From an uncultured Lachnospiraceae bacterium (GTDB lineage Bacteria > Bacillota > Clostridia > Lachnospirales > Lachnospiraceae): 64,000 bases of DNA. The translations under genes and the position numbers were made by a program. The notes below the pieces were generated by a model. The model did no database searches. It had not been told where the DNA came from and saw only the letters and a program-made list of their open reading frames with translations. This document shows positions 8,143 to 16,327 of the stretch, piece after piece. The stretch is from contig CAJTSD010000012.1 in NCBI GenBank assembly GCA_910578795.1, positions 12,185 through 76,184 of the forward strand, in the 5' to 3' direction. The first letter of the stretch is position 1. Every line of letters begins with the position of its first letter.

Positions 8143-9612
8143 TTAATTTATCTCATTCAGTATCTCATCAATCAAAACGCGCTCATCCATCGGGTATTTG
8201 ACACCCTTAATCTCCTGATAATCCTCGTGCCCCTTTCCGGCAAGCACAATAATATCACCCTTCTGCCCATGCGTAATCGCGTATTTGATTGCCTCTTTCC
8301 GGTCACAAATCTCAATATACGTTCCGTCCGTCTTTCCAATCCCCGTCTTAATGTCGTTAATAATGTCCTGCGGCTCCTCAAAACGCGGGTTGTCGGACGT
8401 GATAATCGTCAAATCCGCAAGCCTTCCGCTCACCTCGCCCATCTCATAACGTCTTAGCTTCGAGCGGTTTCCGCCGCACCCGAACAAACAGACAAGGCGG
8501 TTTGGATTGTATTCCTTTAATGTCGTCAAAAGACTCTCAAGCGCCATCGCGTTATGCGCATAGTCAATCATCAGGGTAAAGTCATTGGATACCTTGACCA
8601 TTTCAATCCTGCCCTTTACCTTCGCTCCCAAAAGCGCCTTTTTGATGTTCGCCTCATTCACGCCGAAATGCCTGCAAATCGCAATCGCCGTAAGCGCGTT
8701 GTAAGCGCTGAATTTTCCGGGAATATCCGTTTCGATTTCCATATTTAAAAGCCCCGACACTTTAAAGCCAATCCCCAAAAAGCCCGCGCCCGTGACAAGC
8801 TTTAAATCGCTCGCACGCAGATCCGCCTGCGCGTCAAAGCCGTAGGTTTCCAGCTCGCATGTATGATTTTTCACAATTCGTTCCCAGTGCTGATCATCGC
8901 GGTTTACAATACCCACCCTGCACTGTCCAAAAAGCATCGCCTTACAGTCAAGATATTCCTCAAAGTCCGCGTGCTCATTCGGTCCGATATGGTCCGGCTC
9001 AATGTTCGTAAAAATACCATAGTCAAACGTAAAACCCTGTGTCCTGTGCATCTTAAAGCCCTGCGAGGACGCCTCAATCACCACCGCATCACAGCCGATG
9101 TCCTTCATTTCCTTAAAATACTGCTGCAATACAAACGACTCGGGCGTGGTGTTGGATGCGGGGATCACCTTGTCGCCGATAATCGTTTCAATCGTTCCCA
9201 CAAGACCTACCTTATAGCCCGCATTTTCAAGAATATATTTGACAAGATACGTCGTCGTCGTCTTTCCCTTTGTCCCCGTCACACCGATGATTTTCATGCT
9301 GTCCGCAGGGTTTCCGAAATAATTCGCGGAAATAAACGCCATCGCGTATCTTGTGTCCGCCACCCTGATGACCGTGACGTTTTTGTCCTTTGGCAGCTCC
9401 ACCTCTTTGCTTACCACAAGCGCCGCCGCGCCGTCCGCAACCGCCTGCGCCGCCGCGTTGTGCCCGTCAAAGTTTGCGCCTTCAATACAGATAAAAAGAC
9501 AGTCCTTTGTGATTTTTCTTGAATCGTTCACGACCTTGGAAATCATCGTGTCCGTACTGCCGCTTATGCATTCGTACTCAAAGCCGTTTAGTAAGTCATT
9601 ACATTTTAACAT
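8143..9612 (-). CDS. murE: UDP-N-acetylmuramoyl-tripeptide synthetase (MurE)
   Basis: Adds the third stem-peptide residue to UDP-MurNAc-L-Ala-D-Glu during peptidoglycan synthesis. 489 residues, full length. The N-terminal UDP-binding domain has VVNDSRKITKDCLFICIEG, the ATP loop GTKGKTTT is at residues 113-120, the UDP-MurNAc contacts NTTPES follow, and the C-terminal domain has LMIDYAHNAMALE and the signature TSDNPRFEEP. DNPR is the motif of enzymes using meso-diaminopimelate, so the wall is predicted to be DAP-type. The start at 9612 follows GAGG at 9 bases; a longer frame upstream begins within the promoter region and is rejected. Confidence 0.93.
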   Translation of the reverse strand: MLKCNDLLNGFEYECISGSTDTMISKVVNDSRKITKDCLFICIEGANFDGHNAAAQAVADGAAALVVSKEVELPKDKNVTVIRVADTRYAMAFISANYFGNPADSMKIIGVTGTKGKTTTTYLVKYILENAGYKVGLVGTIETIIGDKVIPASNTTPESFVLQQYFKEMKDIGCDAVVIEASSQGFKMHRTQGFTFDYGIFTNIEPDHIGPNEHADFEEYLDCKAMLFGQCRVGIVNRDDQHWERIVKNHTCELETYGFDAQADLRASDLKLVTGAGFLGIGFKVSGLLNMEIETDIPGKFSAYNALTAIAICRHFGVNEANIKKALLGAKVKGRIEMVKVSNDFTLMIDYAHNAMALESLLTTLKEYNPNRLVCLFGCGGNRSKLRRYEMGEVSGRLADLTIITSDNPRFEEPQDIINDIKTGIGKTDGTYIEICDRKEAIKYAITHGQKGDIIVLAGKGHEDYQEIKGVKYPMDERVLIDEILNEIN

Positions 9613-9688
9613 CACCGTTTGCCTCGCTTTATTATTTATTATAGTCAATGGCAGCACCTTTTGTCATTGACTTTATCATCTAATTTAA

Positions 9689-9717
9689 AGGATAGCATAT
9701 TTGTAGGGATTAATCAA
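9689..9717 (-). promoter_or_regulatory. sigma-A promoter of murE
   Basis: -35 TTGATT at 9712-9717, a 17-base spacer, and -10 TATCCT at 9689-9694 preceded by TGC (extended -10). It lies about 75 bases before the chosen murE start, supporting that start. Confidence 0.6.
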
Positions 9718-9737
9718 GAAAGCATAAAACGAAAATA

Positions 9738-9759
9738 CGGGTGCCCTACCAAACACCCG
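9738..9759 (-). terminator. intrinsic terminator of the ATP synthase operon
   Basis: Stem CGGGTG/CACCCG with a 10-base loop followed on the minus strand by TATTTTCGTTTT, 40-60 bases after the atpC stop. Confidence 0.65.
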
Positions 9760-9800
9760 CAAATCCGATTTCATCCTTCTATTATTAAAAATATCTTCTA

Positions 9801-10229
9801 TTACATATGCCTTCCCTTCGCGTCATCATAATGCCGTTTCACCTCAAGGCGGTTAATTTCCCTTGCGAGCGTCGCCTGCGCGGAGTGGTACTCCCGAATG
9901 CTGCGTTTCTGCAAAATCGCTTCCTTCGCCTCGTCCGCCATTCTTTTTGCGCGGTTGACATCAATCTCCTCAGGGCGTTCCGCCGTATCGACCAATACCA
10001 GCACGTCATTGTTTTCGACCTTGACAAGTCCTGCGGATACTGCCGCAAACTGCTCCTGACCGTCTGGTATCCGATAAGTAAGCTCTCCTGGAACCACTGC
10101 GCTTATCATATTGCTGTGGTTGGCAAGGATTCCGTACTGCCCCTGTAAAGTGGGAACTATCAGGGATTCACAGGGACCTTCATACAGAACATTATCCGCT
10201 GCCAAAATCGAAACCTGAAACGTACTCAT
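9801..10229 (-). CDS. atpC: F-type ATP synthase subunit epsilon
   Basis: The central-stalk epsilon subunit of F1, which helps couple rotation and can inhibit ATP hydrolysis. 142 residues. The N-terminal beta-sandwich is typical: FQVSILAADNVLYEGPCESL, then LQGQYGILANHSNMISAV and VSAGLVKVENNDVLVLVDTA. The C-terminal helical hairpin (DVNRAKRMADEAKEAI onward) is complete. ATG overlaps the beta stop by four bases (ATGA), and a terminator follows, so it closes the operon. Confidence 0.9.
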   Translation of the reverse strand: MSTFQVSILAADNVLYEGPCESLIVPTLQGQYGILANHSNMISAVVPGELTYRIPDGQEQFAAVSAGLVKVENNDVLVLVDTAERPEEIDVNRAKRMADEAKEAILQKRSIREYHSAQATLAREINRLEVKRHYDDAKGRHM

Positions 10230-11632
10230 GCCTGCGCCTCCTGCTTCATCTGCTCCGCCTTTTTCACTACATCATCAATGGTTCCCACATTGTAGAATGC
10301 AGCTTCGGGGTATTCGTCCATCGCACCGTTGATAATGGCGCGAAAGCCGCGGATTGTCTCGCCAAGCGGCACATAAATGCCGGGGATTCCCGTAAACTTC
10401 TCCGCCACATGCGTCGGCTGTGCCAAGAAACGCTGGATTTTTCTAGCGCGCGTAACTGTCTGTTTGTCCTCGTCGCTCAATTCATCCATACCGAGAATCG
10501 CAATGATATCCTGCAATTCATTATACTTTTGCAGAATCTCCTGTACCGCCCTTGCAACCTCGTAATGCTCCTCGCCGACGACATCCGCCTCCAAAATGCG
10601 GGAAGTTGACGCAAGCGGGTCCACCGCAGGGTAAATACCCTGCTCTGCGATTTTACGGTTCAACACCGTCGTTGCGTCCAAGTGCGTAAAGGTCGTCGCA
10701 GGAGCGGGATCGGTCAAGTCGTCCGCAGGTACATAGACCGCCTGCACGGAAGTTACGGAACCGCTCTTTGTCGAAGTAATCCGTTCCTGCAAAGCGCCCA
10801 TTTCCCCCGCAAGCGTCGGCTGATATCCAACAGCGGAGGGCATTCTGCCAAGCAACGTCGAAACCTCGCTGCCCGCCTGCACAAATCGGAATATATTATC
10901 GATAAACAGCAAAACGTCCTTGTGCTCCTCGTCCCGAAAATATTCCGCCATCGTAAGTCCCGAAAGCGCCACCCGCATACGCACGCCTGGAGATTCGTTC
11001 ATCTGTCCGAACACAAGCGCCGTCTTGTCCGCAACGCCGCTCTCCCGCATTTCCGTCCAAAGGTCATTTCCCTCACGGCTTCTCTCGCCCACTCCAGTAA
11101 AAATAGAGTACCCGCCGTGTTCCATCGCGACATTATGAATCAATTCCTGTATCAGCACCGTTTTGCCGACGCCTGCCCCGCCAAACAGACCGATTTTGCC
11201 ACCCTTTGGATACGGCTCCAATAAGTCAATCACCTTAATTCCCGTTTCCAGTATTTCCACAACAGGACGCTGTTCTTCAAACTTGGGCGGCTTCCTGTGG
11301 ATTGCCCACCATGTCTCCTCGTCTGAAATCGGAGGTTCTCCATCAATCGGCTGTCCAAGCACGTTAAACATCCTTCCAAGCGTGCAGACGCCGACCGGCA
11401 CCCGAATACCGTAGCCGTCCGCCCTGACTTCCATTCCCCTTGAAAGGTTTTCGCTTTCCGCAAGCATAATGCAGCGCACCGTATCCCTGCCGATATGCTG
11501 CGCCACTTCCATTACCCGTTCCTTTCCATCGACTGATACGGTCAACGCTTCTTTTATTCTTGGCAGATGCCCCTGTTCAAATTCGCAGTCAATCACCGGA
11601 CCTGATATTTCCACAATTTTCCCTGTCGTCAT
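10226..11632 (-). CDS. atpD: F-type ATP synthase subunit beta
   Basis: Catalytic F1 subunit. 468 residues, normal length. Walker A GLFGGAGVGKTVLIQE near residue 150, the catalytic GERSREGNDLW, Walker B DVLLFIDNIFRFVQAGSEVS, and the ATP synthase alpha/beta signature PAVDPLASTSR. TGIKVIDLLEPYPKGGKIGL precedes the P-loop. ATGA overlaps at both ends couple it to gamma and epsilon. Several loops (WWAIHRKPPKFEEQ) deviate slightly from the standard PIHRxAP, as in delta-less 'alternate' F-ATPases. Confidence 0.95.
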   Translation of the reverse strand: MTTGKIVEISGPVIDCEFEQGHLPRIKEALTVSVDGKERVMEVAQHIGRDTVRCIMLAESENLSRGMEVRADGYGIRVPVGVCTLGRMFNVLGQPIDGEPPISDEETWWAIHRKPPKFEEQRPVVEILETGIKVIDLLEPYPKGGKIGLFGGAGVGKTVLIQELIHNVAMEHGGYSIFTGVGERSREGNDLWTEMRESGVADKTALVFGQMNESPGVRMRVALSGLTMAEYFRDEEHKDVLLFIDNIFRFVQAGSEVSTLLGRMPSAVGYQPTLAGEMGALQERITSTKSGSVTSVQAVYVPADDLTDPAPATTFTHLDATTVLNRKIAEQGIYPAVDPLASTSRILEADVVGEEHYEVARAVQEILQKYNELQDIIAILGMDELSDEDKQTVTRARKIQRFLAQPTHVAEKFTGIPGIYVPLGETIRGFRAIINGAMDEYPEAAFYNVGTIDDVVKKAEQMKQEAQA

Positions 11633-12549
11633 GAATGTTCAACCTCCTCCAACTGCTTTTTTAACCGTTTCCTTTTCTGTGCCTTTGCACCTGCGGAAAC
11701 CTCCGTAATCTCCTGTGTAATCGCAGCCTGCCGCACACGGTTGTATTGGACGGACAGTTCACCGAGAATCTTTTCCGCATTCTGATTTGCCGCGTTCATC
11801 GCCGCCATTCTTGCATTCTGCTCACTGCAAAAGCTGTCCACCAAGGCACTGTAAATAAAGCCCGAAACATAACTTTGCATCACGTTATCGAGCACCAAAC
11901 GAATCGACGGGAAAAATTCAAACGGCGATGTGACCGCTTTTTCTTCCGCATTGGAAACAAACTGTTTTCTGTGGAACGGCAGAATTCTTGTACACTTTGC
12001 CTCTCCCTCCAAATTTCCCTTTAAATCCGTATAAATCACAAATATTTTGTCCACCTCATGGCGGTCAAAGAAATCCAGCAAAATCGCACTGATTTCCCTT
12101 GCCCTGCTCAAGGTCGGATTTTGTGCCGTGTATAAAAAACTGCGCTCTACGGGAATATGGTGCTTTAAAAAATACTGCCGACCGTATTCCCCGACCACAA
12201 ACAGCTTTGTGTCAGGGTGCTCCAAAAGCTGCTCCTTCGCCCGTTTAATTGCATTTTGATTATAGGGTCCCGCAAGTCCCTTGTCCGCCGTAATCACTAA
12301 ACACGCGTACGTACGGTCGAGAAGATGACTGCCATCCGCAGGATAAAAATATTTGCTCTCAACATCGCCTGCCGTGCGGAAAATACGCTTGATTTCCGCC
12401 TGCAAAGCAGTGAAATACGGTCTTGTCCTGTCCAGCTCGTTTTTTGCCTTGCGCATTTTTGTGGAAGCTATCAGATACATGGCATTTGTGATTTTCTGCG
12501 TATCCCGTATGCTGTGCATCCGCAGCCTGATTTCCTTCGCATTCGTCAT
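11629..12549 (-). CDS. atpG: F-type ATP synthase subunit gamma
   Basis: Rotor shaft of F1. 306 residues, about 20 longer than usual. N-terminal helix AKEIRLRMHSIRDTQKITNA with MYLIASTKMRKAK is diagnostic, and the C-terminal helix carries AAMNAANQNAEKIL and YNRVRQAAITQEITEVSAGA. The extra length is in the basic tail (KAQKRKRLKKQLEEVE). ATG at 12549 follows AAGGGGTGG; a GTG one codon upstream is the alternative. Its stop overlaps atpD. Confidence 0.93.
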   Translation of the reverse strand: MTNAKEIRLRMHSIRDTQKITNAMYLIASTKMRKAKNELDRTRPYFTALQAEIKRIFRTAGDVESKYFYPADGSHLLDRTYACLVITADKGLAGPYNQNAIKRAKEQLLEHPDTKLFVVGEYGRQYFLKHHIPVERSFLYTAQNPTLSRAREISAILLDFFDRHEVDKIFVIYTDLKGNLEGEAKCTRILPFHRKQFVSNAEEKAVTSPFEFFPSIRLVLDNVMQSYVSGFIYSALVDSFCSEQNARMAAMNAANQNAEKILGELSVQYNRVRQAAITQEITEVSAGAKAQKRKRLKKQLEEVEHS

Positions 12550-12562
12550 CACAAACCACCCC

Positions 12563-14131
12563 TTATTCTTGTGCCTGCGTCTTTTGATACTGCTTTGACG
12601 CGCTTAAAATCCGCTCCATGCTCTCCTGCGTAAGAATGCCGCTTTTCTCGATTTCCACACAGACGTCAGGAAGCTGCTCCTGTACATATGCCGTCAATCC
12701 CTTGCCAAATGCAGGAATTTTCTCGGTGGGAACCGTCTGCATAACATGATGAAGCGCCGCAACCAAGAGAATGACCTGTTCTACCTGTTTCAGCGGATGA
12801 TACTGTGCCTGTTTTAAAAGCGCCATCAGCCCCTGTCCGAAAATCAGCTGGCTCTTTGTCACCTCATCCAAGTCACCTGAAAACTGCGTAAAGACCTGCA
12901 TTTCCCGATACTGTGCCAGTTCCAGCCGGATATCTCCTGCCGCCTTTTTCATCGCCTTGGTCTGTGCGTCACCGCCGACACGCGATACGGATAAGCCGAC
13001 ATTGACCGCAGGTCTTTGCCCTTCAAAAAACAATGCGCTTTCCAAAAAGATCTGCCCGTCCGTAATCGAAATAATGTTTGTCGGAATATAAGCAGACACA
13101 TCACCTGCCTGCGTTTCCACAATCGGGAGTGCCGTCATACTGCCGCCGCCAAGCGCCTCCGACAAATGTGCGGAACGCTCCAAAAGGCGGGAATGCAGAT
13201 AAAACACGTCGCCCGGATACGCCTCGCGCCCCGGAGAGCGTTCCAAAAGCAGGCTGAGCGCGCGGTACGCGATGGCATGCTTGGAAAGGTCGTCGTACAC
13301 AATCAGCACATCCCTGCCTTTTCCCATAAAATATTCTCCCAACGCACATCCCGCATAGGGCGCAATGTACTGCAAAGGCGCCGTGTCACTGGCAGTTGCG
13401 TTTACGATAATCGTATAATTTAACGCGTCCTTTCTGCGCAGAGTTTCCACAAGCTGCGCCACGGAGGACGCCTTCTGTCCGATTGCCACATAAATGCAGA
13501 CAACGTCTTTTCCTTTTTGGTTTAAAATCGTATCCAGTGCGATTGCCGTCTTTCCGGTCTGACGGTCACCGATAATCAGCTCCCGCTGTCCCTTGCCAAT
13601 CGGAAACATCGCATCAATTGCCAAAAGTCCTGTTTCCATCGGGCGGTTTACGGGCTGTCTGTCAATAATCCCGGGAGCAGGGGATTCCACGGGACGGTAC
13701 CCTTCCTCATGGATTTTGCCCAAGCCGTCAATCGGATTGCCGAGCGCGTCAATCACACGCCCCAAAAATTCGTCGCCAACCGGAACACCCGCTGTTTTGC
13801 CCGTTCTCTTGACAATACTGCCTTCGCAGATGTCCTGTTCATCGCCAAAGAGAATACAACCGATTTCCCTGCGCCTTAAATCCTGCACCATGCCGCGAAT
13901 ACCGTTTGAAAAAATCAGGATTTCACCGTAGGTGGCATTCTCCAAGCCGCCGACCGTCGCAATGCCGTCACCAACCGTCAAAACCGTCCCGATTTCCTGC
14001 TCCATTTCAGACGGTGTCCAGTTGCTTACCGCCTCCTGCATAAGAGGAATGATATCGCCTTCCTGCGCGGCAAGTCCTGTCCATATCTTTTTTAACTGCT
14101 CAAGCTGCTCATCCAAAATCTGCTCATTCAT
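12563..14131 (-). CDS. atpA: F-type ATP synthase subunit alpha
   Basis: Non-catalytic nucleotide-binding F1 subunit, 522 residues. P-loop IGDRQTGKTAIALDTI near residue 195, the family PPGREAYPGDVFYLHSRLLE region (here SPGREAYPGD) and VSRVGGDAQTKAMKK. The N-terminus differs from the usual alpha: about 25 extra residues (MNEQILDEQLEQLKKIWTGL and on) replace the short helix that normally contacts delta, which fits an operon without atpH. ATG at 14131 has GGGGAGG upstream and lies within the last codons of atpF, so the two are translationally coupled. Confidence 0.95.
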   Translation of the reverse strand: MNEQILDEQLEQLKKIWTGLAAQEGDIIPLMQEAVSNWTPSEMEQEIGTVLTVGDGIATVGGLENATYGEILIFSNGIRGMVQDLRRREIGCILFGDEQDICEGSIVKRTGKTAGVPVGDEFLGRVIDALGNPIDGLGKIHEEGYRPVESPAPGIIDRQPVNRPMETGLLAIDAMFPIGKGQRELIIGDRQTGKTAIALDTILNQKGKDVVCIYVAIGQKASSVAQLVETLRRKDALNYTIIVNATASDTAPLQYIAPYAGCALGEYFMGKGRDVLIVYDDLSKHAIAYRALSLLLERSPGREAYPGDVFYLHSRLLERSAHLSEALGGGSMTALPIVETQAGDVSAYIPTNIISITDGQIFLESALFFEGQRPAVNVGLSVSRVGGDAQTKAMKKAAGDIRLELAQYREMQVFTQFSGDLDEVTKSQLIFGQGLMALLKQAQYHPLKQVEQVILLVAALHHVMQTVPTEKIPAFGKGLTAYVQEQLPDVCVEIEKSGILTQESMERILSASKQYQKTQAQE

Positions 14132-14573
14132 GCGATACCGCCTCCCCATGAAGCATTTTTACAGTTGCCGCCATTGCCAGTCCTACAATTTCCTCTTTTG
14201 CATCCTGAATAATTTTTTCTTTTTCGTGTTTTGCCGCCTGTTTTGCCTGTTCCAAAATCTGTTCTTTTTGTTTATTGGCATCATCCAAAATCATTTTAGC
14301 TGTTTTTTCAGCATCCCTTGCTGCCTGCTCCTTTTTGCGGTTTGCTTCCAAATCCGCGTTTTCCAAACGTTTCCTATACTCCTCTTCCTGCGCCTTTGCC
14401 TGCTCCAGCTTATCTGCCGCCTCTTGCTCCAGACCCTGATAATAGGCAATTCTTTGCTCCATGAAATTTTTAACAGGTTTATAAAGCAAAAAGTATAATC
14501 CGCCAGCCAAAATCGCAAAATTAAACAGATGAAGCAAAATCTGCTGCCAATCGATATTTAATGGGATTCCCAT
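14124..14573 (-). CDS. atpF: F-type ATP synthase subunit b
   Basis: Peripheral stalk subunit of F0, about 149 residues. One N-terminal membrane helix (LLHLFNFAILAGGLYFLLYK) is followed by a long charged coiled coil (MEQRIAYYQGLEQEAADKLE onward), then an alanine-rich C-terminus ending near KMLHGEAVSHE. No delta domain is fused to it. ATG at 14573 follows AAGGAGG at 8 bases; a GTG three codons earlier overlaps the ribosome site and is unlikely. Confidence 0.9.
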   Translation of the reverse strand: MGIPLNIDWQQILLHLFNFAILAGGLYFLLYKPVKNFMEQRIAYYQGLEQEAADKLEQAKAQEEEYRKRLENADLEANRKKEQAARDAEKTAKMILDDANKQKEQILEQAKQAAKHEKEKIIQDAKEEIVGLAMAATVKMLHGEAVSHE

Positions 14574-14586
14574 AGCAATCACCTCC

Positions 14587-14955
14587 TTATAATACGAAAA
14601 TGATTAGAATGGCAACGATTAATGCATAAATAATAGCCGTTTCAATAAATACAAGACCAAGCATCAGGCTTGTACGGATTTTTCCTTCTGCCTCCGGCTG
14701 TCTTGAAATGCCCTCGGAAGACTTTGCAATCGCCAAGCCCATGCCAATTGCACCCGCTGCAGCGGCAAGCCCTACGCAGATTGCAGCTGCGAGCGCTTTT
14801 TGCCCTATAGGGTTTGCAGCGTTTTCCAGCGTTTCTACCGCCGCGCTGCCTGTACCCGATGCAGTTGCCTCTGCGGCAAATACAGGAACAGAAAACGCTG
14901 TAAGCGCCATCACCAACAATGTCATTGCAAAAATCTTTTTTATCATTGTTTTCAT
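14587..14955 (-). CDS. atpE: F-type ATP synthase subunit c with a leader extension
   Basis: Rotor ring proteolipid. The typical hairpin occupies residues ~50-122: helix 1 with AGAIGMGLAIAKSSEGI, the polar loop SRQPEAEG, and helix 2 with the ion-binding glutamate in LVFIETAIIYALIVAI. Unusually, ~45 residues precede it: a signal-like segment (KKIFAMTLLVMALTAFSVPV, then FAAEA) and a small polar linker. The glutamine that marks Na+-binding rings in helix 1 (GQG) is Met here (GMG), which argues for proton coupling, although E-T in helix 2 is seen in both types. Start at 14955 follows GGAGG. Confidence 0.9.
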   Translation of the reverse strand: MKTMIKKIFAMTLLVMALTAFSVPVFAAEATASGTGSAAVETLENAANPIGQKALAAAICVGLAAAAGAIGMGLAIAKSSEGISRQPEAEGKIRTSLMLGLVFIETAIIYALIVAILIIFVL

Positions 14956-14990
14956 TATTATAACCTCCATTTCAGGTCAATGCCTGTCTT

Positions 14991-15809
14991 TTACTTTTTT
15001 CGTTTTTTTTCATGCGGTTCTGAAACTTCCCCGTAAAACAATGCTGTCAGCATGGTTAGAACATATGTTTGTATCAGCGCATGAAGCAGCGTAAACAGAA
15101 TGCCGACCACAACGGGAAGTACGAAGCTTAGGTGAATGTAATAGTAAACCAGCTCCGTCACCAAAAGACCGCTGAGCAGTGCGCCGAAGAGTCGAAAGCT
15201 CATGGAAATCGGCAACGAAAAGTCCTTTAACGTGCTTCCAACCCCACGAAAGCCGTTTCCGACAATACCACCTGATAAAATCACAAGATAAGACAGGCAG
15301 CCAAGCGAAATTGCCGCATTGATGTCTGATAACGGTGCGGGCAGGGCAATCGACATTCCCTTTGTGGTAATACCCTGTAACCCAAACAGCTCAAACAGTG
15401 TGCCGATAAAAATGTAAACGCCTGCCGCAAAAACATATGCGCCAAGAAACCCGTTCCGATGCGGACTGTTGGACTTTGCAAGGTTGTCAAAATATATAAC
15501 CATTTGTTCCAGTAAAAGCTGGAATCTGCCCGGAACATACTGAAATTTCGGAATGACGAAAATACGGATACAGACTGCTGCCAACAATACAATCACTGTT
15601 ACCGTATAGGCTGAAATCAATGCCGGATTCACGTCCTTGATTCCAAACAGACTGATTTTGTTGGATTCATGCAGTACGGCATCTCTCATGACTTCCTTGA
15701 TGGATTCCTGTTTTGCTGCCGAGGTTCCGGTCAGAAGTCCGCAGACAAGCAGCGCCAGCACAATACAAAGCCATATCATAAACGCTGTCACCCGTTTCTT
15801 TTTGCTCAC
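14991..15809 (-). CDS. atpB: F-type ATP synthase subunit a
   Basis: Stator channel subunit of F0, about 272 residues with five to six membrane helices. The essential arginine is in SMSFRLFGALLSGLLV (usual form SLRLFGNMxAG), and the last helices (LLHALIQTYVLTMLTALFYG) carry the conserved glutamine of the exit channel. First gene of the operon. Two GTG codons, 15815 and 15809, follow AAAGGAGG; the second has the better spacing. No atpI precedes it, and no gene lies between b and alpha, so delta (atpH) is missing. Confidence 0.9.
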   Translation of the reverse strand: MSKKKRVTAFMIWLCIVLALLVCGLLTGTSAAKQESIKEVMRDAVLHESNKISLFGIKDVNPALISAYTVTVIVLLAAVCIRIFVIPKFQYVPGRFQLLLEQMVIYFDNLAKSNSPHRNGFLGAYVFAAGVYIFIGTLFELFGLQGITTKGMSIALPAPLSDINAAISLGCLSYLVILSGGIVGNGFRGVGSTLKDFSLPISMSFRLFGALLSGLLVTELVYYYIHLSFVLPVVVGILFTLLHALIQTYVLTMLTALFYGEVSEPHEKKRKK

Positions 15810-15815
15810 ACACAA

Positions 15816-16140
15816 CGCCTCCTTTCCTAATTATAATGTTATAATGCATTTTAAAATCATTTTCCCTTCGCCCTTTGGCAAGCCAAAAAGGCTTTGTTCA
15901 TCGAAAATGCCCAACAAACATTCCTGCCTGCCGGGCGTTTAACCCTAATTATTATAGTCTTTGGTTTTCCGTTTTTCAAGTGCTTTTTCCATGAAAAAAC
16001 ATTTTTAAATCCATATCTGTAGAATGAGATAAATATTTGCAATTTATACGGTTTTTGTCTTAATTTTGCTTGGAACGTTAACGTTTTACGCCATCGTATG
16101 CACGAATAACACAGATTTGCCCCAGAATATTTTGGTTAAA
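15816..16140. other. upstream region of the ATP synthase operon
   Basis: About 325 bases without a gene. It contains A+T-rich stretches suited to a promoter (for example TTGCAA with CAGATAT 17 bases on), but no unambiguous sigma-A site. It also holds the 12-base palindrome described separately. Confidence 0.4.
16074..16085. promoter_or_regulatory. perfect 12-base palindrome AACGTTAACGTT
   Basis: A self-complementary dodecamer in the gene-free region upstream of atpB, about 265 bases before its start. It has operator symmetry, but no regulator can be assigned and it could be chance. Confidence 0.25.
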
Positions 16141-16196
16141 GAAATAGAAAAAACAGCGCAGCCGTTTCGCAATGGCTGCGCTGTTTTTTCTATTTC
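16141..16196 (-). terminator. long perfect terminator overlapping the giant gene's stop codon
   Basis: A 23-bp perfect stem with a 10-base loop; each arm contains a run of six A or T, so the structure can terminate transcription from both sides. The stop codon of the surface-protein gene (16190-16192) and its last lysine codons lie inside the upstream arm. Confidence 0.85.
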
Positions 16197-16327
16197 TTTT
16201 TCTGTCCGTTTTTCTTTTTCACAATGATTATCGCAACTACCGTTACAATCACAACAAGCACTGCAAGCCATAGGAAACAGCATATTCCAAGGAATGTCGG
16301 GCAGATGTGGCATAAGCTGCACTCTTT
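16190..16327 (-). other. cysteine-rich C-terminal membrane anchor of protein A
   Basis: Last 45 residues: KECSLCHICPTFLGICCFLW, a hydrophobic helix of about 18 residues, then a lysine-rich tail. Nearly identical to the end of protein B (27088-27225), although the rest of the two proteins is far more diverged. Confidence 0.8.

Noticed and set aside
8863..9522. 219-codon plus-strand frame opposite murE
   Set aside because: Lies wholly inside a clear murE gene and is Arg/His-rich without features.
7901..9612. tRNA or riboswitch in the gaps of the priA-murE region and elsewhere
   Set aside because: No cloverleaf, T-box or other riboswitch core was recognised in any intergenic region of the window.
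14124..14149. A hidden atpH (delta) between b and alpha
   Set aside because: The two genes overlap, so there is no room.
14587..14955. Na+-type ATP synthase
   Set aside because: The key helix-1 glutamine is replaced by methionine; the E-T pair alone is not enough.
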